A stretch of DNA of 64,000 bases from Shewanella sp. AS1 (GCF_021412565.1 NZ_JAKCLJ010000003.1:62001-126000), one strand, 5' to 3'; counted from the first letter of the stretch, positions 28,247-37,965 are shown. Translations and numbers: made by a program. Notes: generated from the sequence alone by a model not told the origin.

Positions 28247-28597
28247 GTGACGCAAAAGCCCGTTTTACCCATGGCGCGTATCTGGCATGTGGTCGCACTC
28301 ATTCCCAAGGGAAAGGTGATCTCCTACGGTAAAATTGCCGATTTAGCCGGACTACCAGGCCGTGCAAGGTATGTTTCCCGAGCGCTGAAACTGGCTCCGG
28401 CCAATATGCCCCTTCCTTGGCACAGGGTGATCAACAGCCAGGGCAAAATTTCTTTCGCGAAAAATACGCCGGCTTTTATTGAACAACTCCAGTTATTGAG
28501 GAGTGAAGATATTCAAGTCAATCATGGCAGGGTCAAGCTTTGCGAGCATGAATGGCGACCCGACTTGGCAACTTTGGTATTTGAATTACCTTTTTAA
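28247..28597 (+). CDS. Alkyltransferase-like protein (MGMT-family DNA-binding, non-catalytic)
   Basis: ATL proteins bind O6-alkylguanine and flag it for nucleotide excision repair. The 116-residue product has ARIWHVVALIPKGKVISYGKIADLAG, the arginine-containing recognition helix region RARYVSRAL, and PLPWHRVIN, in which Trp replaces the alkyl-acceptor Cys of the PCHR motif. That substitution is the defining ATL feature. The longest frame starts at 28172, but GTG at 28247 has AAGG six bases upstream and matches family length. Equivalent to E. coli Atl (YbaZ). Confidence 0.88.
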   Translation: MTQKPVLPMARIWHVVALIPKGKVISYGKIADLAGLPGRARYVSRALKLAPANMPLPWHRVINSQGKISFAKNTPAFIEQLQLLRSEDIQVNHGRVKLCEHEWRPDLATLVFELPF

Positions 28598-28615
28598 TAT
28601 GATGGGAGACGCGCC

Positions 28616-29536
28616 TTGTATGTGATCAAATCTCAACTCATCCTCTCAGGCCTGCTGCTAACCAGTAGCTTGCCGGCCTATGCCGTTGTCGATCCACTCA
28701 CTCCGCAATCGGCCGAATATCAGGTAAATTACGGCAGCATTGAACTGGGTCGGGCCCGTTATCAATTGCCCGCACCCGAGGGAAATATTTACCATTACCG
28801 CTTCGATAGTGACTTAAGCCTGCTGATGCTGACTGATAAACGTACCATCAAGAGTACTTTCAGCTTCGATGGCAAGAAACTCACTCCTATGCGCTATATT
28901 CAGCAGCGCACCGGCACAGGATCAGATTTTAGCGATCAGACAGCCTATGTGCTGGATCAGAAGCTGGTTCACAGCAGTTATAAAGATAAAAGAGACAAAT
29001 TTCCATACACTGACGATCTTTATGACCCCCTGAGCGCCCAGCTGCAGTTTCGTCTGGACATCACAGCCGGGGCTAAGACCATGCACTACGATCTGCTAAA
29101 AAGCGGCAAAGTAGACGACTATGACTTCAAGGTATTAGGCCAAGAGCGCATCACCCTAGAGAGCGGTAGCTATGACACGGTAAAGATTGAGGTCGTGAGG
29201 GAAAGCACTAAGCGTCAGACCTTCTTCTGGATGGCACCTCAACTGGCTTATCTTCCAGTGCAACTGACCCATTATGAGAAAGGTAGCAAACAGCTGGACA
29301 TCAAACTACTCAACTACCAGTTTGAACAAAACGCTATCGGACAAACCCGAATTAAAGGAAGCATTTCTGAACATCTTGATGCAGAAAATGGTGATACTGG
29401 AAATAGCGATACAGGAAAAGAGAATAAGACGCAGCAACCCACACTCGAGTCCAAAGTTACTTCGCCCGAAGGGACAACTGACGCTAAGGCTGAAACTAAA
29501 CCAGAGACTGAACCAGAGCCTGGCTTTAAACCTTGA
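28616..29536 (+). CDS. DUF3108 family exported protein
   Basis: 306 residues with a signal peptide (about 1-24, cleavage near AYAVV). The mature part reads AEYQVNYGSIELGRARYQL, YHYRFDSDLSLL, FSFDGKKLTPMRYIQQRTG, and further on LESGSYDTVKIEV, matching the DUF3108 pattern of periplasmic beta-rich proteins of unknown function. The last 60 residues are hydrophilic and rich in Glu, Thr and Pro. The TTG start is kept because GGGAG lies seven bases upstream; an in-frame GTG two codons later is possible. It lies 18 bases after the ATL gene. Confidence 0.8.
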   Translation: MYVIKSQLILSGLLLTSSLPAYAVVDPLTPQSAEYQVNYGSIELGRARYQLPAPEGNIYHYRFDSDLSLLMLTDKRTIKSTFSFDGKKLTPMRYIQQRTGTGSDFSDQTAYVLDQKLVHSSYKDKRDKFPYTDDLYDPLSAQLQFRLDITAGAKTMHYDLLKSGKVDDYDFKVLGQERITLESGSYDTVKIEVVRESTKRQTFFWMAPQLAYLPVQLTHYEKGSKQLDIKLLNYQFEQNAIGQTRIKGSISEHLDAENGDTGNSDTGKENKTQQPTLESKVTSPEGTTDAKAETKPETEPEPGFKP

Positions 29537-29594
29537 GCCGACTTTAACAAACAATTATAAACAGCCAACAAGCAAAAATTTGTGCAACAGATAA

Positions 29595-29622
29595 AAAAGG
29601 ACGAGCCTGACCTCGTCCTTTT
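29595..29622 (+). terminator. Terminator after the DUF3108 gene
   Basis: An 11-base stem AAAAGGACGAG / CTCGTCCTTTT around a six-base loop; T run short on the plus strand, and an A-rich upstream arm gives the minus strand a T run as well. Confidence 0.75.
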
Positions 29623-29720
29623 CTGTTATTTGGTGACACAAGATGCCCTGCGAGCCGCTAACCCACAACACGCCAACAGCGAAGCGCTACTATACCTAAA
29701 GCATTGCTCTAGCCAAAGAG

Positions 29721-30512
29721 CTACTCTAAAGTACTACCCGCAAGCACTACTTCCCCTTTACGAAACAGTTTCCATTCTCCCGGCGTGAGCACCTGCCACT
29801 GCTCATTATCGGTTAAGGGCCGGGTGGCAATCACTGTAACGATATCATTTGGGGTCGTCTCTTTATCAAAATCGATCACCACATCGGTATCGATTAATTT
29901 AGCCTTACCAAAGGGGGCTCTGCGAGTGATATGGCACAAGTTGTTGGAACAAAAGCTCATCAGATATTCGCCATCGCTGAGGATCATATTAAATACCCCA
30001 AGCGCGCGGATCTCATCGGCCAAGGTGGCGATATAGCTAAACACCTCATACAGATCGTCCGGTTTGCGTTCGCCGAAACGCTTAACAACTTTCTCTAAAA
30101 TCCAGCAGAACGCCAGTTCACTATCTGTATCCCCCACAGCCTGAAAGCGTGAAACAGAAAATTTGCTTTCATAATCACTTAACTGGCCGTTATGAGCATA
30201 AGTCCAATAACGACCCCAAAGCTCCCTGGTAAAGGGATGGGTATTTTCTAGGGATACACAGCCCCGGTTCGCCTGACGAATATGGCTAACGACCACCTCA
30301 CTCTTGATAGGATAGGATTTTATCAGCTTAGCCACATGGGACTCGCTGCTGGGACAGGCATCTTTAAATGTCCGGTTACCCTTACCCTCATAGAAGGTGA
30401 TCCCCCAGCCATCCACATGGGGGCCAGTTACGCCGCCACGCTCAGCCAAGCCGGTAAAACTGAACACTATGTCCGTTGGCACGTTAGCACTCATGGCCAG
30501 CAGCTCACACAT
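29721..30512 (-). CDS. yafJ: Class II glutamine amidotransferase (YafJ family)
   Basis: 263 residues. Starts MCELLAMSAN, so after Met removal Cys becomes the N-terminal nucleophile of an Ntn glutamine amidotransferase. HVDGWGITFY, SHIRQANRG, NTHPF and YAHNGQL are the expected glutaminase-domain motifs. The family is a stand-alone amidotransferase (YafJ/DUG3-like) whose acceptor is uncertain; the yeast homologue acts in glutathione breakdown. Divergent from fadE across 235 bases. Confidence 0.92.
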   Translation of the reverse strand: MCELLAMSANVPTDIVFSFTGLAERGGVTGPHVDGWGITFYEGKGNRTFKDACPSSESHVAKLIKSYPIKSEVVVSHIRQANRGCVSLENTHPFTRELWGRYWTYAHNGQLSDYESKFSVSRFQAVGDTDSELAFCWILEKVVKRFGERKPDDLYEVFSYIATLADEIRALGVFNMILSDGEYLMSFCSNNLCHITRRAPFGKAKLIDTDVVIDFDKETTPNDIVTVIATRPLTDNEQWQVLTPGEWKLFRKGEVVLAGSTLE

Positions 30513-30594
30513 AAGTAAAGCAACCTCACAAAAATCTCGATTCTATCATTCTAACCAGTTGAGACAGAGAGTGGAATCGACACACAAATAAAAA

Positions 30595-30614
30595 ATTTAA
30601 ACAATTGTTTGAAA
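30595..30614. promoter_or_regulatory. Candidate PsrA operator upstream of fadE
   Basis: AAAC-AATT-GTTTGAAA within 30595-30614 fits the PsrA pattern of AAAC and GTTTG half-sites with a 2-4 base gap. PsrA is the fatty-acid-responsive repressor of beta-oxidation genes in Shewanella and Pseudomonas. Left arm is imperfect (6 of 8). Confidence 0.55.
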
Positions 30615-30652
30615 ACTGCTTGTGCAAATTAAATCGAAGAGGTAGATTTTAT

Positions 30653-30681
30653 AAGACACAGGTCTGACCACCGCCTATAAT
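30653..30681 (+). promoter_or_regulatory. fadE promoter with an embedded FadR-type operator
   Basis: AAGACA (30653-30658) and a perfect TATAAT (30676-30681) are 17 bases apart. Within the spacer lies ACAGGTCTGACCA (centre 30665), which on the other strand reads TGGTCAGACCTGT and matches the FadR core TGGTC-N-GACCTGT exactly. A repressor bound there would occlude RNA polymerase until long-chain acyl-CoA releases it. Confidence 0.75.
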
Positions 30682-30747
30682 TGTGATAGGCGTCATGAAA
30701 AGTGGGTTCAGAGCCTTACCCATAGTTGCACTTACAAGGAGAAAACC

Positions 30748-33195
30748 GTGACTACCTTACTTTGGATTTTAGTGATGCTCTTCACACTAGGCGCCTTAGC
30801 CTATTTGAGAGTATCCCTGTTCACCTCAAGCATTATCACCGCCATAGTCATGGCTCTTGGTAGCGTCACTGCCGTCATTTCTCCGCTTGCCTGGATCCTC
30901 TTCCTTGCTATCGCACTGCCACTCAATATCAGTGGGATCAGAAAAACCCTGATCACCCGACCTCTGCTAAAGCTGTACCGTGGCCTGATGCCAGAGATGT
31001 CATCGACAGAGAAGGAAGCGATCGAAGCCGGTACCACCTGGTGGGAAGCCGATCTCTTTGCGGGTAAGCCGAATTGGAAAAAACTGCATAACTACCCACA
31101 AGCCCGACTCACAGCCGAGGAGCAAGCTTTTCTCGACGGCCCGGTTGAGCAAGTGTGTAAGATGCTCAATCAACATCAAGTCTCTCATCAGCTGGCCGAT
31201 CTGCCGCCCGAGATCTGGCAATACCTGAAAGATCATGGTTTCTTCGCCATGATCATCAAAAAGAAATATGGTGGCCTTGAGTTTTCGGCCTACGCTCAGT
31301 CCCGCGTATTACAAAAACTGGCCGGACTCTCGAGTGAATTGGCTTCCACTGTTGGCGTCCCCAACTCCCTAGGCCCTGGCGAACTGTTACAGCACTATGG
31401 TACACAGGAACAGCAAGATTATTACCTGCCTCGTCTGGCCAAAGGCCTTGAAGTTCCCTGTTTCGCGCTGACAAGCCCAGAAGCGGGCAGCGATGCGGGC
31501 GCCATACCCGACTTCGGTATCGTGTGTAAGGGCCAGTGGCAAGGGGAAGAAACCCTTGGTATGAAACTGACATGGAACAAACGCTATATCACTCTCGCCC
31601 CTATCGCGACCGTCCTGGGTTTGGCCTTCAAGTTAAAAGATCCTGACAAACTGCTGGGAGATCAGGAGGAGCTTGGGATCACCTGCGCCCTAATCCCAAC
31701 CGATCTTGCTGGCGTTGAAACAGGCCGTCGTCACTTCCCGCTAAACTGTATGTTCCAGAATGGTCCTACTCGCGGTAAGGAAGTGTTTGTCCCTCTGAGC
31801 TTTATCATTGGTGGCCCAGAAATGGCTGGCCAAGGCTGGCGTATGCTGGTCGAATGTTTATCCGTGGGCCGTGGCATCACGCTCCCTTCCAACTCGGCTG
31901 GCGGTGTTAAAATCGCCGCTATCGCAACCGGTGCCTATGCCCGTATCCGTCGCCAGTTTAAACTGCCTATCGGGAAATTAGAGGGCATTGAAGAGCCGAT
32001 GGCACGCATCGGAGGTAATGCCTATCTGATGGATGCGGTGACCAGCCTGACCACCACAGGTATCGACATGGGCGAAAAGCCTTCGGTTATCTCAGCCATA
32101 GTGAAATACCACCTAACTGACAGAATGCAGAAATGTGTTATCGACGCCATGGATATTCATGGCGGTAAAGGGGTGTGTCTGGGTGAGAACAATTACCTTG
32201 GCCGAGGTTATCAAGCTGCGCCTATCGCCATTACGGTAGAAGGTGCTAACATCTTAACCCGCTCTATGATCATCTACGGACAGGGAGCCATCCGCTGTCA
32301 TCCCTATGTGCTAGCAGAGATGGAGTCGGCATTCGATCCCGATCACCACAAGGGGCTCAATGATTTTGACTCGGCCCTCTTTGGACACATTGGCTTTAGT
32401 ATCAGCAACTTCATCCGCAGTTTCTGGCTGGGACTGACATCGAGTCATTTCTCCAGCAGCCCCTATCAGGATAAGACTAAACGTTACTATCAGCAGATGA
32501 ACCGCTTCAGCGCTAACCTGGCTTTATTATCGGATCTTGCCATGGCGACCCTGGGCGGCGAGCTAAAACGCAAAGAGCGTATCTCAGCCCGTCTTGGGGA
32601 TCTGCTCAGTCAGCTTTATCTTGCTTCGGCTACCTTGAAACGCTATCAGGATGAGGGACGTCAGAGCGAAGATCTGCCGCTAGTTCAGTGGGCCGTTGAA
32701 GATGCCCTGTATAAATTACAGGACTCACTCGATGACCTACTCGATAACTTCCCTATGGGACTGGGTAAACCCCTGCGCTTAGTGCTCTTCCCCTTCGGTC
32801 GTCCGATTAAACGCCCGAGCGATCTGTTAGATCACAAGGTGGCTAAGATAATGCAGACGCCCTGTGCCAGCCGTGATCGCTTAGGTAAAGGCCAATACCT
32901 GACCCCAAGCCAGTTCAACCCTGTTGGCATTCAGGAGCAAACCTTTAAGGATATCCTCGCCTGTGAGCCGCTAGTCGATAAGATAAGCAGGGCATCGGGC
33001 AAGCGTCTACCCTTCATGTGGCTGGATAAACTGGCGGCAGAAGGTAAGGCTCTGGGGATCTTGAGTGAAGAGGAAATCGCCTTGCTGGAGCGAGCCGAAA
33101 TTGGCCGGATGAAGTCCATTAATGTCGATGATTTCGATCCGCAAGAGCTTAAAGCCCAAGCGATAAAACCCGAGGCCCAGCATCAAGCCGCCTGA
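30748..33195 (+). CDS. fadE: Acyl-CoA dehydrogenase FadE
   Basis: FAD enzyme for the first step of fatty-acid beta-oxidation. 815 residues, the length of enterobacterial FadE (814). Two N-terminal hydrophobic segments precede the acyl-CoA dehydrogenase domain: [17 protein letters not shown] (flavin/substrate loop), [29 protein letters not shown] and [20 protein letters not shown] follow in order, then the extended C-terminal domain (DUF1974-like). GTG start with AAGGAG upstream. Its promoter carries both FadR- and PsrA-like sites. Confidence 0.97.
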   Translation: MTTLLWILVMLFTLGALAYLRVSLFTSSIITAIVMALGSVTAVISPLAWILFLAIALPLNISGIRKTLITRPLLKLYRGLMPEMSSTEKEAIEAGTTWWEADLFAGKPNWKKLHNYPQARLTAEEQAFLDGPVEQVCKMLNQHQVSHQLADLPPEIWQYLKDHGFFAMIIKKKYGGLEFSAYAQSRVLQKLAGLSSELASTVGVPNSLGPGELLQHYGTQEQQDYYLPRLAKGLEVPCFALTSPEAGSDAGAIPDFGIVCKGQWQGEETLGMKLTWNKRYITLAPIATVLGLAFKLKDPDKLLGDQEELGITCALIPTDLAGVETGRRHFPLNCMFQNGPTRGKEVFVPLSFIIGGPEMAGQGWRMLVECLSVGRGITLPSNSAGGVKIAAIATGAYARIRRQFKLPIGKLEGIEEPMARIGGNAYLMDAVTSLTTTGIDMGEKPSVISAIVKYHLTDRMQKCVIDAMDIHGGKGVCLGENNYLGRGYQAAPIAITVEGANILTRSMIIYGQGAIRCHPYVLAEMESAFDPDHHKGLNDFDSALFGHIGFSISNFIRSFWLGLTSSHFSSSPYQDKTKRYYQQMNRFSANLALLSDLAMATLGGELKRKERISARLGDLLSQLYLASATLKRYQDEGRQSEDLPLVQWAVEDALYKLQDSLDDLLDNFPMGLGKPLRLVLFPFGRPIKRPSDLLDHKVAKIMQTPCASRDRLGKGQYLTPSQFNPVGIQEQTFKDILACEPLVDKISRASGKRLPFMWLDKLAAEGKALGILSEEEIALLERAEIGRMKSINVDDFDPQELKAQAIKPEAQHQAA

Positions 33196-33220
33196 GAGTA
33201 ATAAGCTGGTATGACTCAAT

Positions 33221-33246
33221 AAAAAACCACCCTAGGGTGGTTTTTT
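33221..33246. terminator. Bidirectional terminator between fadE and the antiporter
   Basis: Perfect palindrome: AAAAAACCACCCT paired with AGGGTGGTTTTTT, ending convergent fadE and the minus-strand antiporter gene. Confidence 0.9.
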
Positions 33247-33278
33247 ATTAGCAGTTAACTTGTATTATTTGCATTAAT

Positions 33279-35117
33279 TCAGGCTGGAGTGCTCTGCTTC
33301 TCGCCATCGTTAGTCTCCTCAATCGGAGCCTCTTTAATCGCCTCTTTGGGCAGCAGGCTGATAAGCTCAATCCCCACAGGTAGATCGCTCACAGAGCTGG
33401 TGATCAACTTTACCTTGCCCTCCTGCAGATAGATAAGCGGTAGCGCGCCTTCACCATAACGCTGCTTAAAATCCTCAAAGGTAAAATTCTTTGTCAGGCT
33501 GGTGCTCTTAATCATCCCACCTTTAGCCATAGTGCTGGCCAGGCGACCATAGGAAACTGACTCACCAAAAAGGCATAACCCCTTCTGATAAGCTTCGGAT
33601 AACTGATGGCGGGCACTGTTGCCTTCGCTATGATTTAAACCAAAGACTTTGTGCCTGCCAAACAGCTCCTGATAATGGAAGGTGACCAAAGGATTAAGTT
33701 GCCTGTAGGGAGAGAGCACCAATAGCCGACCTATTCCATTCATATTAATGGCATTATCCGCATGCTCCGATGCCGGATTGCCAAAATAAACAGGAATGTT
33801 ATCCATTCGAGCCAGACGAATGTTATCCCAGTTATTATCGGCCAGCAGGACTGGCACATTCTTACTCAGCAAGACTTTAGCCAAGGCCCTGGCAAAGTTG
33901 GAGGCACCGAAAATCAAAAATCCCTGAGATGCGCCCCCTTTTACTCCAAGGAAACGTGCCCAGGCACCCGCGGTCAAACTCTGGCTTACTACCGTACCTA
34001 TGATGATTAAAAACACCAAAGGCACTATCTGCTCTGCCCCGTTGACGCCCTCTTTTTCCAGCTTGATAGCAAAGAGTGACGATACCGCAGCCGCAACTAT
34101 TCCGCGAGGGGCAACCCAACTCAAAAACCACCTATCGGCTCTGGGCAGAGACGTGCCAAAGGCACACAACCAAACACTTAAAGGCCGGGCAATAAACATC
34201 ACTATCAGCAATGTGGCGATACCGTGCCATCCAAGATTAAGCAGCGCCTGAGAATCGAGTCTGGCCGCCAGCAATATAAATAGACCCGAGATGAAGAGCA
34301 CAGTCAATGTCTCCTTAAACTCGATAATATCGTCAATATCCACCCTGGGCATGTTCGCCAACCAGATCCCCATGACAGTCACAGTCAGCAGACCCGACTC
34401 CTCCTGCAACAAATTCGAGCCGACAAAACTGCCCAGCATGATAGTTAATACTGCGGTATTTTTAAGGTAATGGGGCACCAAAGCATGACGTATGATGAGC
34501 CCGATAAGATAACCAAACAGGGCTCCCAGGCCTATGCCTATCCCCAGCATTTTGACTAATGAGTGCAATACATGGCTAGCGGGCTCCGAGGCCACAGCGA
34601 TATATTCAAACACTAATACCGCAAGCAGAGCGCCTATAGGATCGATGACGATCCCTTCCCAGCGCAAAATACTGGCGATCTGCACCTTAGGCCTGATACT
34701 GCGCAGCATAGGCACTATCACAGTCGGACCAGTAACCACCACTAAGGCGCCAAACAGCATAGCCAAAGGCCAATCAAACCCCATGGTAAAATGTGTCGCT
34801 ACCCCGATAACGGCCCAGGTGACTAAGGTGCCTAAGGTGACTAAGTGCGTCACCATTCGGCCATGATCGCGAATTTCAGAAATGTTAAGTGTCAGGGCGC
34901 CCTCAAACAAGATCACAGCCACGCCCAAAGAGATCACAGGAAAGAGAAGGTCGCCAAAGATAGCATCGGGATCCATCACGCCAAAGACGGGCCCAACCAA
35001 TAATCCGCATAACAGGAGAGGTAAAATGGCTGGCAGGCGAAGTCTCCAACCTAGCCATTGGCACACAATAGAGAGAACACCTAGGAGCCCTAACATAGCT
35101 GTGATCTGCTCGACCAT
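33279..35117 (-). CDS. CPA1-type sodium/proton antiporter with C-terminal TrkA-N-like domain
   Basis: 612 residues. About twelve hydrophobic helices (residues 1-390) of the cation:proton antiporter-1 type: LLLCGLLVGPVFG, FEGALTLNISEIRDHG, GALLAVLVFEY with an ion-site-like region GPTVIVPMLR, and a late WVAPRGIVAAAVSSLFA, the NhaP hallmark. The cytoplasmic C-terminus contains a nucleotide-binding-like segment (FLIFGASNFARALAKVLL, then VLLADNNWDN) similar to TrkA-N/RCK domains and a further small domain. ATG at 35117 has GAGG eight bases upstream and is preferred to TTG at 35138. Likely exchanges Na+ or K+ for H+ in the inner membrane. Confidence 0.88.
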   Translation of the reverse strand: MVEQITAMLGLLGVLSIVCQWLGWRLRLPAILPLLLCGLLVGPVFGVMDPDAIFGDLLFPVISLGVAVILFEGALTLNISEIRDHGRMVTHLVTLGTLVTWAVIGVATHFTMGFDWPLAMLFGALVVVTGPTVIVPMLRSIRPKVQIASILRWEGIVIDPIGALLAVLVFEYIAVASEPASHVLHSLVKMLGIGIGLGALFGYLIGLIIRHALVPHYLKNTAVLTIMLGSFVGSNLLQEESGLLTVTVMGIWLANMPRVDIDDIIEFKETLTVLFISGLFILLAARLDSQALLNLGWHGIATLLIVMFIARPLSVWLCAFGTSLPRADRWFLSWVAPRGIVAAAVSSLFAIKLEKEGVNGAEQIVPLVFLIIIGTVVSQSLTAGAWARFLGVKGGASQGFLIFGASNFARALAKVLLSKNVPVLLADNNWDNIRLARMDNIPVYFGNPASEHADNAINMNGIGRLLVLSPYRQLNPLVTFHYQELFGRHKVFGLNHSEGNSARHQLSEAYQKGLCLFGESVSYGRLASTMAKGGMIKSTSLTKNFTFEDFKQRYGEGALPLIYLQEGKVKLITSSVSDLPVGIELISLLPKEAIKEAPIEETNDGEKQSTPA

Positions 35118-35237
35118 ATATTTATCCTCAAATATCAATAGCGAACCTTGCTCTACAGCATGCGCGACACCGTCCTAGTTGTCGATAGTGATACACAGAT
35201 AATTCAGGAAATCATTTTGGGTAATTTTGGCATAACG

Positions 35238-35267
35238 AAAAAGCCCCGTCATTACTGACAAGGCTTT
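35238..35267 (-). terminator. Terminator following the tRNA-Asp pseudogene
   Basis: On the minus strand AAAGCCTTGTCA pairs with TGACGGGGCTTT (some wobble) and is followed by TT. It is a diverged copy of the terminator at 35433-35464, supporting duplication of the whole tRNA-terminator unit. Confidence 0.7.
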
Positions 35268-35277
35268 CATCTTATTT

Positions 35278-35374
35278 TGGCGGAGCGGACCTGCTTTTAT
35301 AAAGAATGAACCCACGATCCTAGCGTGACAGGCCGATTTTTAATAAAGCGCCTAATCAACTCAACTACCGTTTC
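35278..35374 (-). pseudogene. Decayed tRNA-Asp gene copy
   Basis: The segment keeps the tRNA-Asp 3' end with CCA (TGGCGGAGCGGAC on the plus strand), part of the T arm (GAACCCACGATC), the anticodon region (GCGTGACAGGCCG, still containing the GTC anticodon complement) and the 5' D-arm region (CAACTCAACTACCG). Insertions and substitutions break the cloverleaf, and the total length is about 97 instead of 77 bases. It lies between two copies of the same terminator, downstream of the two intact tRNA-Asp genes. Confidence 0.8.
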
Positions 35375-35432
35375 TTTAGCTATGCCGCAGAACACTTCAT
35401 CAAGCTAATTAATCCCGCTGGTCGTCATAACG

Positions 35433-35464
35433 AAAAAAGCCCCATCATTGCTGACGAGGCTTTT
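35433..35464 (-). terminator. Terminator of the tRNA-Asp pair
   Basis: Minus strand: AAAGCCTCGTCA, loop GCAA, TGATGGGGCTTTTTT, with six Ts. It starts 10 bases after the 3' end of the second tRNA-Asp. Confidence 0.85.
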
Positions 35465-35473
35465 ATCTTGTGT

Positions 35474-35550
35474 TGGCGGAGCGGACGGGACTCGAACCCG
35501 CGACCCCCGGCGTGACAGGCCGGTATTCTAACCAACTGAACTACCGCTCC
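35474..35550 (-). tRNA. tRNA-Asp (GTC)
   Basis: 77 bases including encoded CCA. Acceptor stem GGAGCGG/CCGCTCC with discriminator G; anticodon stem CCGGC/GCCGG around CTGTCAC gives anticodon GTC; T arm GCGGGTTCGAGTCCCGT. Identical in the mature region to the copy at 35611-35687. Confidence 0.97.
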
Positions 35551-35610
35551 TAAACTTGCAATTACCTTGCTTAAACTCTTGCAAAATAATTTTAAAATTA
35601 GGTACTTGAT

Positions 35611-35687
35611 TGGCGGAGCGGACGGGACTCGAACCCGCGACCCCCGGCGTGACAGGCCGGTATTCTAACCAACTGAACTACCGCTCC
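35611..35687 (-). tRNA. tRNA-Asp (GTC)
   Basis: 77 bases with encoded CCA, the first of two identical tRNA-Asp genes read from the promoter at 35705-35733. Same stems and GTC anticodon as its neighbour, 60 bases apart. Confidence 0.97.
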
Positions 35688-35704
35688 ACATCAAGTTGCG
35701 ATGG

Positions 35705-35733
35705 ATAATACTGAGGCACTTCCCCCTCGTCAA
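35705..35733 (-). promoter_or_regulatory. tRNA-Asp promoter
   Basis: Minus strand TTGACG (35733-35728), 17-base spacer, TATTAT (35710-35705), 18 bases before the first tRNA-Asp. A near-consensus promoter in the correct place. Confidence 0.8.
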
Positions 35734-35836
35734 TCATTTTTTAAATCAAACGAACCAATCAGTTAAAAAACCATCAATTTGCTCTCACCACATTGCATCG
35801 CAACAACATAATGGCCTTGATGAAACGCTTGCTCAA

Positions 35837-37168
35837 CTAGTCCCGTCTGGCTGATTGAGTGAAATCTTTGGGCATAATCAAATCAATCTCATCCAAACTG
35901 GCACTGACTTCCTGCATTCTTTTCTGGCCTAACTGACTGGCATTTTGCACCTTGGCACTTCTGCTTTGGATCCATTTTTGTCGCTTACGCCACAAAAAGA
36001 GTCCAAGTCCCCCCAATAACAAGAGCGCACCGTTGATGACCATGATTAACAGTAGAGCCTTGTCCTTTGCCTGCGCTTCATCTTGCGCCGCTTTCTTTGC
36101 CGCCAACTCAGCAAGCTGTTTCTTCGTCGGTGGCGGTGGTGGAGGCGGAGAAAGACTGAAGAACTGCTCTGGCAGTGTTAACACCACTTCTCGGCCAGAC
36201 GTCGTCGTAGAAACCGCCGAGCCTTTGATGCGATAGCTGCCTAGTTCGCTGACATTAGGCAAATTTATCAAGGATTCGCCCGCGGACAACGCGCCTAGAG
36301 GAAGGGCTTGCTGGACACCGGCAGGCCCGAGCAATTCAAAATCAAAATGGGTGTCGGCCAAATTGAGTTCTGACTCATCCACCTTCAGTCTCAATTGCCA
36401 GACGCCCGACTGTGGATTGTCAGGCTCCAGCAATTCCACCTCAATCGGCAGAGGCTTAAGCTCAAAATCCAGATCGATTTCTCGGCTGAAAATCAGATTA
36501 TCCGCAATCACCTGCAGTCGATAATGTCCCCAAGGCTGGTGAAGATTAATATCGGCGGTAAAAATGCCATCATCGGGACGCTCATCCAATCCCTGCCCGT
36601 TGTCTTTATAACTGCCGACATTAAAACTGCCTGCGGCAAAATTCTCTTCGTCTGCTCTGTGCTGGCTGATAAATTTAACCGACCAATCAATAAGATAATC
36701 AAGCCCAGGCATGCGGACTCTCTGCTCGTCTCCCATTAAACGTGCGGTAATTTTTAACCTTTCGCTCTGGTACAAAGGTTGCGGCAAAGGATCAAGGTCG
36801 ATGGCGAGTTTAGAGACTTTACTAATCTTAGAACCCGGCACGATTTGGCCTAACAGCTGCCAAGGGCCAGGCATGGGTGATGAGATGGTGACCATATCAC
36901 CGCTGAGGCCATCGACCCACTTAACACTCTCTGGGTGGCGAGACTGATACCACTTACTGCCATCGGGCAGCACTAGGATCACAGGGGCGCTGCCATATTC
37001 ACGCTGAATAAACAGAGTAAGCTCATCGACCATATGATCGATACGAAAACGGTTTTTGAGTTCACTCGCCTGAGATAAAGGCACCACTTTCCCATAGGCA
37101 ATCACGCTTGCCGACAACAAGGTCAGCAGCACGCCAGCCTGTAACAGCCAACACTTAACTAATCTCAA
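35837..37168 (-). CDS. TIGR03503-like membrane protein of unknown function
   Basis: 443 residues. N-terminal signal peptide (about 1-26, YGKVVP), then a large extracytoplasmic beta-rich part with IDHMVDELTLFIQREYGSAPVILVLPDG and GQGLDERPDDGIFTADINL, a proline run (SPPPPPPPTKK, near 340), a short helix, and one membrane helix near 375-395 with a basic cytoplasmic tail. This agrees with the Vibrio/Shewanella family TIGR03503 as I remember it. A role at the cell envelope is likely; nothing more specific can be said. Its start is two bases from the dnaQ stop. Confidence 0.7.
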   Translation of the reverse strand: MRLVKCWLLQAGVLLTLLSASVIAYGKVVPLSQASELKNRFRIDHMVDELTLFIQREYGSAPVILVLPDGSKWYQSRHPESVKWVDGLSGDMVTISSPMPGPWQLLGQIVPGSKISKVSKLAIDLDPLPQPLYQSERLKITARLMGDEQRVRMPGLDYLIDWSVKFISQHRADEENFAAGSFNVGSYKDNGQGLDERPDDGIFTADINLHQPWGHYRLQVIADNLIFSREIDLDFELKPLPIEVELLEPDNPQSGVWQLRLKVDESELNLADTHFDFELLGPAGVQQALPLGALSAGESLINLPNVSELGSYRIKGSAVSTTTSGREVVLTLPEQFFSLSPPPPPPPTKKQLAELAAKKAAQDEAQAKDKALLLIMVINGALLLLGGLGLFLWRKRQKWIQSRSAKVQNASQLGQKRMQEVSASLDEIDLIMPKDFTQSARRD

Positions 37169-37169
37169 T

Positions 37170-37898
37170 TTATCCTCGCCAGAGACATTGACCCGATTTT
37201 GCCACTAAATCTAATCTTTCTTCATGCTTAATTAGTTCATCGGCCGATGCGGCGATCACTTTAAGTTTTGCGCGATTTTGAGGTAAACGTTGTATACCGC
37301 CCCCCTCCTGACCCGGCTTATCGTTAGACAGTTCAAACTTGGTCTGACCGCCAGTCATGATGAGATAAACGTCGGCCAAGATCTCAGCATCGAGCAATGC
37401 CCCGTGCAGTTCACGGCGGGAGTTATCTATGCCATAGCGTTTACACAGGGCATCGAGGTTATTTTTTTGTCCTGGATGGAGAAACTTGGCGATCTCAAGA
37501 GAATCGAGCACCTGACAGATTTCATCTGTCTTAGGCCCTTTGGGATTGAGCAGCGAAAACTCATGATCCATAAAGCTGACGTCGAAGTTCGCGTTATGGG
37601 CCACTATCTCTGCGCCGTCGATAAACTCAATAAAATCCTTAGCGATTTGGGCAAATACCGGCTTATCGGCCACGGCTTCATTGGTGATACCGTGCACCGC
37701 GATCGCTTCTTCATCGATAAGCTGCATCGGATTGATATATTCATGAAAATGGCGGCCGGTCAGCTTCCTGTCAATCACCTCTACGCAGCCAATTTCTATG
37801 ATGCGATGACCCATAAACACAGGGCCTGCACCTTGGTTCATCCCCGTGGTTTCGGTATCGAGAATAATTTGACGTCGCGCGTTGGAGATAATATTCAT
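37170..37898 (-). CDS. dnaQ: DNA polymerase III epsilon subunit (proofreading exonuclease)
   Basis: 3'-5' proofreading exonuclease of the replicative polymerase. 242 residues: Exo[10 protein letters not shown] (Asp14, Glu16), ExoII region [13 protein letters not shown], ExoIII with [17 protein letters not shown], and a C-terminal segment for binding the alpha subunit. Divergent from rnhA, the arrangement known from E. coli; their start codons are about 68 bases apart, so promoters overlap. Confidence 0.97.
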   Translation of the reverse strand: MNIISNARRQIILDTETTGMNQGAGPVFMGHRIIEIGCVEVIDRKLTGRHFHEYINPMQLIDEEAIAVHGITNEAVADKPVFAQIAKDFIEFIDGAEIVAHNANFDVSFMDHEFSLLNPKGPKTDEICQVLDSLEIAKFLHPGQKNNLDALCKRYGIDNSRRELHGALLDAEILADVYLIMTGGQTKFELSNDKPGQEGGGIQRLPQNRAKLKVIAASADELIKHEERLDLVAKSGQCLWRG

Positions 37899-37965
37899 GT
37901 TTATCCACTTTTATCGAAAAATTTTGGGTATACTGCCGATTTTTACCGGCTATGGTAGCAACTTG

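Noticed and set aside
35278..35687. tRNA cluster as an integration site for a mobile element
   Set aside because: No integrase, no phage-like genes and no foreign composition on either side; the partial tRNA is a decayed duplicate with its own terminator, not an attachment-site fragment.
37882..37965. N-terminal extension of RNase HI
   Set aside because: It overlaps the dnaQ start and the likely rnhA promoter; MNGLKQL at 37966 gives the normal enzyme.
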